Shown one piece after another: positions 10,901-21,600 of a stretch of 64,000 nt of DNA. The DNA is taken from assembly GCF_029852145.1 (NCBI RefSeq), contig NC_079978.1:17155774-17219773 (forward strand). The letters run 5' to 3'. The notes beneath the pieces were generated by a model that was given only the letters and a program-made list of their open reading frames with translations, had not been told where the DNA came from and did no database searches. Source of the stretch: Microplitis mediator. Taxonomy: Eukaryota > Arthropoda > Insecta > Hymenoptera > Braconidae. Numbering within the stretch: the stretch's first letter is position 1; each line of letters opens with the position of its first letter. The position numbers and the translations under genes were made by a program.

Positions 10901-12632
10901 CATTCCCATAATATATGGGAACTATTCCTATAAATTATAGAAACCATTCCCAGAAATTATAGGGACCATTCCCATAACATTATAGGAACTATTTCTATAC
11001 CATTATGGGAACTATTCTCATAATATTATGGGAATATAGTTCCCATACCATTATAGGAACCATTCCTATAATATTATGGGAATAGTTCCCCTACTATCAT
11101 AAAAAAATTAATTTAAAGAAAAGTGTGGAAATCACTTCTATAATACACAGAAATATTATTAAATATAAAAACAAAAATTGAAACATTGAAAAAAAAATTT
11201 ACATTTGACAAAAACATTTTTTTTTCAATAAATGTAGCGTCGAAGACACATTATTTGAATCTCTCCATATCATGATGGAAATTTCTACACTATTTTGCAA
11301 AAAAAAATTTTTATGATATTATGGGAATGATCCCCATAACATTGTAGGAATAGTTCCCATAATATTATAGGAATAGTTCCCATACCATTATGGGAATAGT
11401 TCCCATAATAGTATGGGAATGATTCCCATACCATTATGGGAATGGTTCCAATAATGATATGGGAATAGTTCCCATAATATTATTGAAATGGTTCCCATAA
11501 TGTTATAGGAATTTTACCCATACTATTATAGGGATGAATCCCATAATATATAGGAAGCACCCCTATCATAGTATGGGTACAATTCCTATACCATTATGTG
11601 AACTATTCCCATAATGCATAGCAAAACTTCCCATAATTTTCTTTCCGTGTATAGGATTTCAGTATACTGAAACTTTTGAGAGTATGTCCTTGAAAAAAAA
11701 AAAAAAAAATAGTTGATTGCTTTGAATCAGTCTAATTAAATATACACCTTGTAACTATTTTGCAGTGCGTTTCTTCAGAGCAAAAGAATTTATCGTTCAA
11801 ATATCACATTTCGACGAACGTAATAAACATATTGCAACAACTAAACACTATACTATACCAGAAACCATTGTATCGAATGATGAGGGAATTTTATCCATGA
11901 CCTTATATTTGAATTATCTTTTTGTAGGTACAACAAAAGGTAATTATTTATTAATATAGTCTCAATACTATGATATGATAAGATAATTTGATTATAAATT
12001 TTTACTAGCATGAATTTGACCAGAAGTATGAGAAATAATAGACCCACAATAGTTTTATGTATATAATAATATTTTTGGAATCAGTTGTCTGCTTTTTTTT
12101 CTTGCAAATTATTAGACCAATTTATCTATTCAAGTGGTCTATTTTAGCTCATTCATTTCTTACTTATATTATAATTTTATATAATTTCTAAATTTCATAT
12201 TTGTTATATTTTCAGCTGAACTAATAATTTTCAAATTAAAAAAACTACAGGATTTGCAAGATTTAAATTTCGATGATCTTGAAAAAAAAGTAATAAAGAC
12301 CAAAATATTGAATAATGCACTCCAAATAACTAAATATAATAATCAAATTATTATGTTATTGACCAATACGGCACAGGTAAAATTATTAACCTGTAATCTA
12401 AATTTTTAATTTTTTTAAATACAAACAATATTAACGATTATGATCATTTTTAAAAATGAATTATTAACAATATAAGTAAAATAGTAAATTAGTATTGTCA
12501 TTTATTACTTATCACAATTATGTAAAAATAATAATAATTATAAAATGAAACATTGTTTTTAAATTTTTGTAGTTTTTAATTATTCCATTACATTCCTATT
12601 TTTAGCGAATATCTGTAACAAAAAGCCTTTAA
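4821..12632 (+). CDS. F-box protein with propeller-like C-terminal region, eight exons
   Basis: Joined exons: 4821-5255, 6932-7117, 7223-7346, 7458-7626, 10328-10532, 11766-11939, 12216-12376, 12606-12632. All introns are GT-AG and the phases match. The total is 1481 nt, one short of 494 codons: one base is missing in the A-run near 5061-5067. Residues 3-45 are an F-box (LPNEMKRKIFSNLD…VNSNWRAIISD…W). Downstream exons are rich in alternating hydrophobic strands such as VVYFRNRLLFWDV and LYLNYLFVGTTKAELIIFKL, like WD/propeller blades but without canonical GH…WD repeats. The expected role is substrate recognition in an SCF ubiquitin ligase, with Skp1 bound through the F-box. The substrate is unknown. 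The missing base is either an assembly or sequencing error or a recent inactivation. Everything downstream is conserved in frame, which favours a functional gene. Confidence 0.72.
5256..6931 (+). other. F-box gene intron 1 with repeat fragments
   Basis: The 1676 bp intron holds several inverted repeats. One is around 5470-5640, with TTCACCATACCTCCA mirrored by AGGTGGGGTGAAA. A GC-rich hairpin (CCCTCGCCTTCGGCTCGGG) lies near 5682-5702, and a similar hairpin near 6790-6812. A MITE-like element occupies 5932-6392, and a small hairpin 6415-6475 has GCGGGCAGAAAC mirrored by GTTTCTGCCCGG. Confidence 0.55.
5932..6392. mobile_element. Candidate MITE in F-box intron 1
   Basis: ACACGGAAAAAACGAA at the left is matched by TTTTTTTCGTG at the right. 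The interior has scattered inverted tracts (TAACAAA…TTTGTTA, GCTTACGGTA…TACCGTAAG). The termini resemble other ACACGGAAA-type MITEs in this window. Confidence 0.4.
6932..7117 (+). CDS. F-box gene exon 2
   Basis: The exon encodes …GYIAVGLTRIGLNWLYKIDEG…EVKLWIT, a strand-rich region. The codon at the start is completed by G5255. The donor G|GTGAAT at 7118 is chosen because it joins directly to exon 3 as ITG-TGKLIYVV with no stop. Read-through would run into the intron. Confidence 0.65.
7223..7346 (+). CDS. F-box gene exon 3
   Basis: The exon encodes TGKLIYVVYFRNRLLFWDVEEKTK…, the most WD-like blade of the protein. It is bounded by TTTTGTAG| and ACG|GTAATA. The split Arg codon completes with exon 4. 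Confidence 0.67.
7458..7626 (+). CDS. F-box gene exon 4
   Basis: The exon follows TAATAAG|, a weak acceptor supported by frame continuity. It encodes RRGTDEYFYIINTSSKK…DWTQFVDFHAEETK and ends before donor GTATGT at 7627. Confidence 0.62.
7757..8960 (+). repeat. Dispersed repeat of the CCCGCAGGGTCAA family, copy A
   Basis: The repeat starts near AACTTCCCGCTAAGAAAAT and ends GGCCCGCAGGGTCAACCGA followed by a T-run. It contains sub-repeats around GAATGCCACCTCAACCATC and TCGAGCTCGAAAA. Related copies or fragments are at 14870-14995, 24740-25690, 26017-26105, 39290-39835 and 47513-48275. No convincing coding capacity or terminal inverted repeats; class unknown. Confidence 0.7.
7915..7978. repeat. 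Compound microsatellite (ATGT)n(GT)n
   Basis: An ATGT tetranucleotide tract passes into about 50 bp of uninterrupted GT, inside dispersed repeat copy A. Confidence 0.95.
9000..9927. mobile_element. MITE with CACGGAAAGAATT termini
   Basis: CACGGAAAGAATTTTTT on the left mirrors GAAATTCTTTCCGTG on the right. The interior contains repeated AAAATTACTC and GAGTAAAAATT tracts. The left part is homologous to 7680-7756 plus 8960-8999, an interrupted second copy. The element is non-coding. Confidence 0.7.
10067..10212. mobile_element. Small palindromic element
   Basis: AGCGGATCCGCATTA mirrors TAATCGGATCCGCT, with inner ACGGTAATTTACG / GTAAATTACCG and TTACGGTA tracts. It is about 146 bp and non-coding. 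Confidence 0.65.
10328..10532 (+). CDS. F-box gene exon 5
   Basis: The exon is bounded by TTTTGCAG| and A|GTATGT. It encodes IMVVYKFSIPKQPMLLTT… ending …VVIGANK. The final A pairs with TG of exon 6 to make ATG (Met). Confidence 0.68.
10569..11732. mobile_element. TA-flanked MITE filling F-box intron 5
   Basis: GACCGATTCAATAAAATCAA at the left mirrors TTTGAATCAGTC at the right, with a TA on each side (10567-10568, 11733-11734). The interior is a degenerate array of GGAATAGTTCCCATAATATT-like units that are themselves palindromic. The termini match those of 18604-19632. The TA target and GACTGATTC ends suggest a Tc1/mariner-type non-autonomous element. Confidence 0.75.
11766..11939 (+). CDS. 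F-box gene exon 6
   Basis: The exon is bounded by TTTTGCAG| and AAG|GTAATT. It encodes MRFFRAKEFIVQISHF…LSMTLYLNYLFVGTTK, a blade-like pair of strands that continues into exon 7. Confidence 0.68.
12216..12376 (+). CDS. F-box gene exon 7
   Basis: The exon is bounded by ATTTTCAG| and CAG|GTAAAA. It encodes AELIIFKLKKLQDLQDLNFDDLEKK… and ends …IIMLLTNTAQ, phase 0. Confidence 0.68.
12606..12632 (+). CDS. F-box gene terminal exon 8
   Basis: After CTATTTTTAG|, eight codons (RISVTKSL) end at TAA 12630-12632. The exon is very short, but phase and acceptor fit, and the resulting hydrophobic-basic ending completes the last strand. Read-through of intron 7 is the alternative. Confidence 0.5.
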   Translation, partial: RISVTKSL

Positions 12633-13049
12633 TATATCGCATGAGATCTCCAATCTATATTTTTATTAGGGGTGTGCGAATACTCGAAACTTCGTATTAT
12701 TCGAGGCGAATCGAATTGTTCGATTCGAAATTCGCCTCGAAGATTCGAAATGTTCGAATAGTTTGAAATATTCGAATAATTCGAATGGTTCGAAGGATTC
12801 GAATAGTTCGAAAGATTCGAACTTTTTTAAATTTCACGTTCATTGAATTTATGATCATATGGACTATTTTCAGGTACAAATATAATAATATAATAGTTTT
12901 TCAATTTAATAAAGCCATAAATACTAAACTTCTCAGATGCGATAATATTATTTATCGAAGATTCGGAAAAATTTCGAACTATTCGAATCTTTCGAACTAT
13001 TCGAGCCTTTCGAACTATTCTAATCTAACTATTTGATTCGATTCGATTA

Positions 13050-14255
13050 ACGGAAAAAAGAGCAGTTGAAAAATTACAGTTTCGTATAGTAGTAAAGCGC
13101 TCCGAGTCTGAAACTGTAAAAATTACATTTTTTATCAGTAAATTTTACAGAAATAACAAATATTACAGTTTCAAACTCGATATTGTCGATTTAAACTGTA
13201 AAATTTCCTGCTTAAAACTGTAGTAATTTTATTACTTTAAGAAATTTCTAAAATTACACCCTAGTAGCAATGGAATTGGGCAAGATTCTTTGGCAAGATA
13301 CTTAAGTATCTCCAATTGGAGAAGCACTTTGTAAAGAATTGGACAATTCTCGACCAAGGCACTTGATCAAGATTCTTTATTCAGACTGGCGGCAGACTTG
13401 GGCTAGTCTGTGACCAGAATTTGACCAGATTATTGGCCCAGAGTCTTGACATAGACTTGCGCGAAAAACGCACAAGACGACGAGTGCGCACCTATTTCCC
13501 TCCTTTTCACTTGAATGTCTAGTGAACAAGTTTAAAAATATTATTTTTTAACAATTACGCATTGAGTTTGTAGTAATGCCTAGAAAAATTGATTACCAGA
13601 ATTTTCTAGCACTTAAAAAATTTCGGAAGTTTTTTAATAGATTAAGATGAATAATTAAAATTATGAATAATGGGAATATAATTCCGGAAGTTGTGACAAT
13701 TTTATAGAAAATTGCTTCTTCTTAAAAAATAGTTTTTTTAATTTTACGATTCCTCTATTAATTTTTGAGTTATTGCTAATAATCAGAGTCTCTCGTTTTT
13801 TCTATTTGATTTTGACTTATAAAAATTGCTATTTTTATTTGTAAAAAAAATTTCTTGTCAAATTTAATGAAGAATTCAATAAGCTGTCACTCGTATTTTA
13901 AAAAAAACTAGATTCATTTTCTACAGAGAACTCACTTCTCGACTACAGTATTGTAAATAAAACTAATGTAGAATGAGAACCTCTACTCTATGAGATAGTT
14001 CCAAAGTTTAGCAATAGATGGCCCCAGATTTCTGGTCAAATTCTTGACAAATTCTGGGCACAGTCTGGCTCAAGTCTTGACCAATAATCTTGGTCAAGAA
14101 TCTGGACCAATTATTGTACAATTCTTGATCTAAAATCTTTCTAAAGTATCTTGATCCATGCTGGCCCAAGTCTTTTACCAAATTGCTACTAGGGCAGTTT
14201 AAGCTTTAATGTTTAAAGATTTTTGCTTTAATTTTTCAACTGCTTTTTTTTCCGT
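13050..14255. mobile_element. MITE with ACGGAAAAAAGAGCAGTTGA ends, nested
   Basis: The left end is mirrored by TTTTCAACTGCTTTTTTTTCCGT. The interior carries ACAGTTT/AAACTGTAA tracts. It is inserted in 12668-14281 and itself interrupted by 13259-14194. Confidence 0.72.
13259..14194. mobile_element. Innermost nested element, CCCTAGTAGCAA ends
   Basis: CCCTAGTAGCAATGGAATTG at the left corresponds to AAATTGCTACTAGGG at the right. The interior has many TCTTGACCAA / TTGGTCAAGA type short repeats. No coding capacity was seen. It is the youngest of three nested insertions. Confidence 0.75.
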
Positions 14256-14281
14256 GTTCGAACAAGATTCACATACCCCTA

Positions 14282-15260
14282 ATTTTTATTCACCCATACT
14301 TAAAAATTTCTTATGTTGTCACTAATATACACGCTGAAAAAAAAAGTGGTAATTCTTCCTATCTTAAGGGGTAACGGTAACCGATTTTCAATTCAATTTA
14401 ATTCACAGACAAATACTAGAAACCTAAAATGGAGAGTCTTTAGCGTTTTTTAAAACCTTAACATAGGGCTAGAAATTTTGTGTTTTCAAAAATTCTAATT
14501 CGTCATTTTATACCGTTCTACGGTGGTGGTAGAAGGTTCATCTAAGTCATAGAGTTCCAGGTCGGGAACTTTATGTACTTTAAAGAAGAAATCGGAGTGT
14601 TGAGAGCTTGGGTTCGACCCCCCCCCCTTATTAAGAAAAATCATTTAATCCATGCTAAGTGTATATCCATATATCAGTCGATTCAAATTGTTTTAAATCA
14701 TTTCAAATTGTTTTGAATCATTTCAAATCGTCTTTTTTAATCAGGGTCAACTCAAAACATCCCGGTCTGCCTCATTTCACTTTATTCTACATAAAATTTC
14801 CTTTAATATGATGTAATTTTTTTTTTTTTTTAGATTTTTTTATTTATATTATAAAAACCCACCCTCCGAGAAAATTTTTAAAAAATTCTCATTTCCTCTA
14901 CGAGTGTAAAAACTCGATTTTCGAAAATCGGACCGAAACTAATATTTTTCCTTCTTTTTAAAAATTTTCAATTTTCATAGCGGGAAGTTAAAGAATATTT
15001 AAAAAATTGCACCTATAGTTTTTTTAATTTGCTAGAAGCGCATGTTTTTTTTTTTTTGTATTCGATTTGTTAAAAAAAAAAAGAACCGAAAATTGTTAAT
15101 TGTCTGCTGACTTCAAGATCGTATTTTAAAAGTTTGTATTCTATTCATATTTTATTTATTTATTTAAAAATTTTAAAAATTCCCGCTTGTCTTTACACTG
15201 ACACTCGTCAATTATTTCTATTTAAAAATACAAATAATTTTTTTTTAAATAAATTTCAAA
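14282..15260. other. Intergenic repeat fragments
   Basis: AT-rich. A fragment near 14870-14995 (CTCGATTTTCGAAAATCGGA … TAGCGGGAAGTTA) belongs to the CCCGCAGGGTCAA repeat family in reverse orientation. A C-run lies at about 14621-14629. No gene is seen. Confidence 0.45.
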
Positions 15261-15581
15261 TTTATTTTACGTGAGTTTTTTCTTTACGCTACCAGGTGTC
15301 ACTTCAGGCGAATTTCAAAAACCAGTTGGTTTTTTATTTGATCGGTAACCTATCGACTGAAATATTTTCTACTTTTCCTACTTGGTCGTGTCCACTATTG
15401 TCTTCATGGAAACACTTTACATATGGCGTCGACTATGGTTTCCAATGCAAATTATTAAAAATACACAAGCATCTTCTGTGCAAGTTTACACATCATCGCA
15501 TTTATTTACAAAACTTTATATATAAAATATAAAATATAATTTATGTATTATATTTAAATATAATTAAATAAAAGTGTTAAA
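15261..15581 (+). promoter_or_regulatory. Xrn2 5' flank and probable 5' UTR
   Basis: The stretch just upstream of the Xrn2 start is GC-richer (15285-15500) and non-repetitive, as expected for a promoter and leader. A 78-codon open frame here (15296-15532) has no recognisable domain. The start codon is preceded by GTTAAA with A at -3, a good initiation context. No clear TATA box was placed. Confidence 0.4.
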
Positions 15582-15656
15582 ATGGGAGTACCAGCATTCT
15601 TTCGTTGGTTAAGCCGTAAATATCCATCAGTAATTATAGAATGCATCGAACAAAAG
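15582..15656 (+). CDS. Xrn2: Xrn2 exon 1
   Basis: 25 codons, MGVPAFFRWLSRKYPS…EQK, the invariant N-terminus of XRN family enzymes. Ends at AAG|GTAATA, phase 0. Confidence 0.95.
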
Positions 15657-18600
15657 GTAATATTTATATTTTTAAAAATAGGTTATAGGTTATATTTTTA
15701 CAGTTTATCATATTTTTGTGTTAACAATAAATATATAATTTTTGATAGCCGATAAATGCGGATGGTGTTCAAGTACCGATAAATACAACGGAGCCAAATC
15801 CGAATGGAGTTGAATTTGATAATTTGTATCTGGATATGAATGGAATCATTCATCCCTGCACTCATCCTGAGGACAAACCAGCTCCTAAAAATGAGGATGA
15901 AATGATGGAGGCGATTTTTGAGTGCATCGATCGGCTGTTCCGTATCGTGAGACCAAGAAAACTCTTGTACATGGCCATTGATGGTGTGGCGCCAAGAGCT
16001 AAAATGAACCAGCAGAGATCTAGGAGGTTTCGTGCATCGAAGGAAACGAATGAAAAAATAATTGAAATGGATCGAATTCGCTCGGAGTTGGCTTTAAAAG
16101 GCGCGTATTTGCCGCCAGAAAAACCTAAAGAAGATCATTTTGACAGCAACTGTATTACACCTGTATGTTATTTTTTTATTTATTTATATTTTATATTCTA
16201 CAACTTACAGTATATACCCTAGTAGCCAGGATTGCTTAGCGAAAGTTAACTTTTAAATTTAACGTAAAATTCCGGAAGTAAATTTCAAGCAAATTAAATT
16301 CCAAATTGCCATTCAATTTGATAGCAAAGTATTCGTAAACTTTTATAAATCTGTTTTTTGACTACAATATAAAAGTAAAATACTGTAGAAATTTTCGAAA
16401 AATTAATGGAAAATTTTTCTTTTCAACTTTTGCTGTAAATTTGTCATGAAATTCCGGCAGCAGATCTCGGGTAAATTTAATTTTCAAGTTGTTATCAATT
16501 TTCGGATACCGCCACTTATTATTCGATAGACAAAATATCCCCAGAATAAATACTCAATAGATAAAATATTTTATAATATAAATAGTACGGTACCCTTTTA
16601 TCAGGAATGTTTAATATATTTTCACATAAAATTTGAGTGTGTGATATTAAAATAGGTCAACACATATGCTTGGAATGGTACGGTACCCGTTTATCGAAAA
16701 CCATTAATTATTTGTTCACTTAAAATATATTTTTCTGAATAAGATTTATCGACAGGATATTTTGTCACGAATTTTTTGTCTCTTGAATATTCAGTCCGGA
16801 GATGTTTTGTCTATCGGATAATTTGTATTTGGATATTTTATCCGCGAACTATAAGTCGTGCTACCAACTTTCGGATAAAATCGCTATTAAGGTACAATTA
16901 AAATCGGTAGTGAATTCGGAGTGATCTAGATTTTTTTAAAATTTGCATCCACTTCGATTCGGTGTTTTAATATTAAAATAAACTTTCACTAGGAGTTGAT
17001 TTCACAGCGAACTGGAGTTTAAATATTAAAATAAACTCCACTTTGGAGTAAAATTTACTTTGAGGAGATCAAATAAATCCACAGTAGTCCGCTCCGCATT
17101 CACTCCGGATTTAATCTGCGTTCAATCATACGAAAATTACATTGAATGTCATATAAAAAACAATTGGGTACCAAGTTGGGCTCTTACTCAATTAAAAAAC
17201 GCGCGCTCGCGTAAATAAAATTTCCCATTTAAATAACATGGGAAATTTCTTTTTTAACTTTAAAATTTTATAACTCGTTAATAGATAAGTAAATTGGGAT
17301 GAACATAACATATTTTTGTAGAGAATCGAACGCTAGACAAAAAGGGTCTCTTATAATTTTTTGATAAATTTAACCGTTCAAAAGTTACTTTTTTACGAAA
17401 ATTTCAGCTTTTTTCTGAAATGATTAATTTGTAAAACTTGTAATTTTTGAACTGTAAGATTTAAAAATTATTGAATGCATATTTTGATTGCAAAAATAAT
17501 AATCTGCAAAAAAAAGTCAGTGAAGTTTCCAGGGTCCTGTGAAATTTTGCAATAAAACTAAAAGTTTTGCTGGAAAAGTAAAAAAACGTGAAATTTACCG
17601 TAAATTTGAATTTAAATTTAAATAACTTCTGAACAGTTAGATTTATCGAAAAATTATAAGAGACCTTTTTTCTAGAGCATTTAACTCTCTACAAAAATAT
17701 GTTACGGTCGTTAAAATTTATTAATTCATTAACGAGTTATAAAATTTCGGCTAAAAAAAAATATTTTCCCGTTCTTCAAATGGGAAATTTTATTTAAGCG
17801 AGCGCGCGTTTTTTAATTGAGCTGAAACCCAGCTTGGTACTCAATTTTTTTTTATGTTACATTCAAAGTAATTTTCGTATGTGATCGAAAAAAATATCAA
17901 TTTTATTTGGTACAGTCTAATATATCGATACATCAGTTGATTATCATTATAAATTAAGAGATAAAAATTACAACGAGTCGGAATGACAATGCGATTTTAT
18001 ATGAGATCTTGCTTGGATACTGGAAATTGGTAAAACAATAAGATAATTTATTAGTTTAGAAATAAAAAATTTTTCGTGGCAAATTTAAAAGTTAGAAGAA
18101 AAGTATGATTGGTTTTTCAAAAATATTTCTGTGAATATTGAATTATTTGAAAAATTGCAAGAAACCTTTTTTGTAGCCCTTTAAATTCCTTACAAAAAAT
18201 GTATCTTGTAGTTTTTTAAAAAACATGATAGCTATAGAGATATTTTGAGTTTAAAATTATAAGAATTATTATTAGAAATTTGTAGTTTGAAATTTTCTAG
18301 GGTCTTTTTTACTCCGTGTGGCCATTGAAGGTGAAAGATATTCTCAGATAGCAGCCCCCCCCCCCTTCCCAATTTTCAAAAATATTCAATGACTTCCGTC
18401 ATAATCGTATTTAAATTTTATTAATTAACTTAAAAAAAATTAAAGCATTAATTGAAAAAAGAACAATTTCGCCAAAATATAAATTCGAAAAAAAATTACA
18501 GTTGTTATCAATTAGGAGCTGAACTATGAATATTAACATCAAATTTTATAATCTATATTATTAAGAAAATAAGGAAAATTTTGTTCCCGACGTATCTATA

Positions 18601-21600
18601 TTAGACTGATTCAAAAAAATCGACTAATTTTTTTTTTCTTCATTATATCGAAAATATTATTGGAATTGACAAAAAAAAAAATACTGTGAAAGTTTGAGCT
18701 CTTAATATTAATATTAACAACTGCCGCATCGAAATTTTCTATTTCCCGTTTAAATAACATGGGAAAATTTATTTTTTAAGCTTTGGAATTTAGTAGCTCA
18801 CGGTGGGACCAATACTTTTGAATGTTCAAGACATATTCTTATGGGATATTTGACGCTCTACAAAGAAAGTCTCTTATAATTTTTCGATATTTTTATTTCT
18901 TCAAAAGTAATTCGAAGTTAAAGTTAGATTGACGATAAATTTTCACATTTTTTAAATTTTTTGACGCAACCATCAACTTTATCCGAAAATTTTAGAGGAC
19001 ATTTGTTGAAGAGCATTTTATTTCCTACAACTTATCTCAGAGAAAATTTTCGATATTTCTCATAAGTCGTAAGTTATTCGCAATTAACTGAAAATTTAAT
19101 GTAATTAATTTTAAGCAACAAAATTTAGATGATTTAAGAAAAGTTTCAGTTAATTGCAAATAACATACGACTTAACTGAAATATCGAAAATTTTCTCTGA
19201 GATAAGTTGTAGGAAATAAAATGCTCTACAAAATATGTCCTCTAAATTTTTCGGATAAAGTTGATGGTTGCGTCAAAAAATTAAAAAAATGTAAAAATTT
19301 ATCGTCAATCTAATTTTAACTTCGAATTACTTTTGAAGAAATGAAAATATCGAAAAATTATACGAGACCTTTTTTGTAGAGCATCAAATTTCCCATAAGA
19401 ATATGTCTTGAACATTCAAAAGTATTGGTCCCACCGAGAGCTACAAAATTCCAAAGCTTAAAAAGTAAATTGTCCCATGTTATTTAAACGGGAAATAGAA
19501 AATCGCGATGCTGCAGTTGTTTATATTAATATTATGAGCTCTAACTTTTACAGTATTTTTTTTTCGTCATTTCCAACAATATTTTCGATATAATGAAGAA
19601 AAAAAAAATTAGTCGATTTTTTTGAATCAGTCTATTCCATATAATAAAATAATTTAATGCTATTAAATTTTGTATCATTAGATAAATCTTGACTTGAATT
19701 TGTGCCTTTTCATAGTTTTTACACTTTTTTATTGCTATCGAGATAAATCAACTAATCTACATCATTCAAATAATATTTAAATTACGCGGGAAAAAATACG
19801 GATTTATTTTCTTTTAATAAATTAATATATTTATTATTCTATGGCACGCCGTTTTACTATTTAATGTTAACAAATAAATTAGAGAAAAAATAAATTGTCA
19901 TAAAAAAATTGAAATAATTTTAATCGAGGCATAATTGAAATGCGACACATTAATTTTATTATCATGCATAATTTTTATTAAAAATAATTATTATCTCCTG
20001 ACATAATAATAATCTGGTTATTTATAATTATGTTCTGACATAAATATTTTTGATTATTTAAAATTATGGTGCCACATAATAAAAATGAATTACATTATCA
20101 TTATGTGTTTAGATAATTTTAATCATGATATATTATTATGTACTGACATAATTGTAATGAGTTCTATTAAAATTATGATCTTCATACTAAAAATATGTTG
20201 AATTTAAACTATACTATCCTATAAAAATAATTGGAAGATTTTGAGTTATGAGAGCTAATAATATATTAATTTTTTAGATATTCAGGCATTCTGAATTAAA
20301 ATTATGTACATTATGGAAATTCAGAATTAAAATTATGTACATAATGAAAATGCGAGAATTAAAATTATGTACATAATGGAAATGCGAGAATTAAAATTAT
20401 GTACATCATAAAAATTCAGAATTAAAATTATGTACATAATGAAAATGCGAGAATTAAAATTATGTACATAATGGAAATGCGGAATTAAAATTATGTACAT
20501 AATGAAAATGGTAGAGTTAAAGTTATGTACATAATGAAAATGGTAGAATGAAAATTATGTACATAATAAAAATTTGGAATTAAAATTATGTACATAATAA
20601 AAATTCGGAATTAAAATTATGTACATAATAAAAATTCGAGAATTAAAATTATGTACATAATAAAAATGCAAGAATTAAAATTATGTACATAATGGAAAGT
20701 CGGAATTAAAATTATGTACATAATGAAAATGGTAGAATTAAAATTATGTACATAATGTAAATGCGAGAATTAAAATTATGTACATAATGAAAATTCCGAT
20801 TTAAAATTATATTCACAATAAAAGCTGTGTATATGGGTCAGTATCTGTATGTGTACGAGCGTGAGCGTGTATTTGAGTATATGTAGCGTGAAAAACTAAT
20901 CATAGGGGGGCTTACATAGCTATTTATAGAACATGTATGGTCTTGTATGGTTTGTATAGAACTATACATAGGTATATCTGGCTACCCTGGTAGGAAGGGA
21001 CCATTGGACAAGGCTCGGACCAGGCATTGGCCGGTCGTCATGCCAGAGTTCCGAGCCTTGGCGCAAGCCTTAGTCAAGCCTTTGCTGAACCTTTGGGTGA
21101 GCACTGGTCTATAACAGGGCTAAGCTGCTACTCTGGTCGTCCTTACAAAGGGCGCCACTGGAAGTAATAATGGCCTCCCAGAGCCGGATCTTAGATCATC
21201 AGGGTCGGTGTAAAATTGATTTGTAAGAGAAGGAAGAGGAAGGATAATTTACAATTAATTAATTTATTTCACAATTAACAATTTTAACCTTTATTTATTC
21301 AACCTTGACAATATTTATTTAAACCTTTATTTTATAAACCTTATTACCTTTTTAAATCTTATAAACTTTATTACCTAATGTCAACTACCTTTGACTATAT
21401 CACACACACACTCACACTGAGTCCCCTGGACTATAATACACACACTCGACTTAACTCTATTTTCCACGCGGTCGACAAGACCCTCTACGTGGCTAACATT
21501 TTCCCGCGCGGTCCCCTGGACCCTCTACGCGATATAACTTCTTTGCAACAAATTTACGCGGTCCCCTGGACCCTCTACGTGATATAACCTTATTTACGCA

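Larger units (their letters stand above)
12668..14281. mobile_element. TTCGAA-rich element with AGGGGTGTGCGAAT ends, split by nested insertions
   Basis: The left end (AGGGGTGTGCGAATACTCGA) and right end (CGAACAAGATTCACATACCCCT) are inverted. The interior is short TTCGAA-type repeats that translate into meaningless Ile/Arg-rich frames on both strands. It is interrupted by 13050-14255. A relative starts at 44653. Confidence 0.7.

Noticed and set aside
12697..13036. Ile/Arg-rich frames on both strands
   Set aside because: Translation of TTCGAA-type repeats in a mobile element.
20283..20815. CRISPR-like array of repeats and spacers
   Set aside because: Linkers are short, similar to one another, and the setting is an animal nuclear genome; it is a simple tandem repeat.
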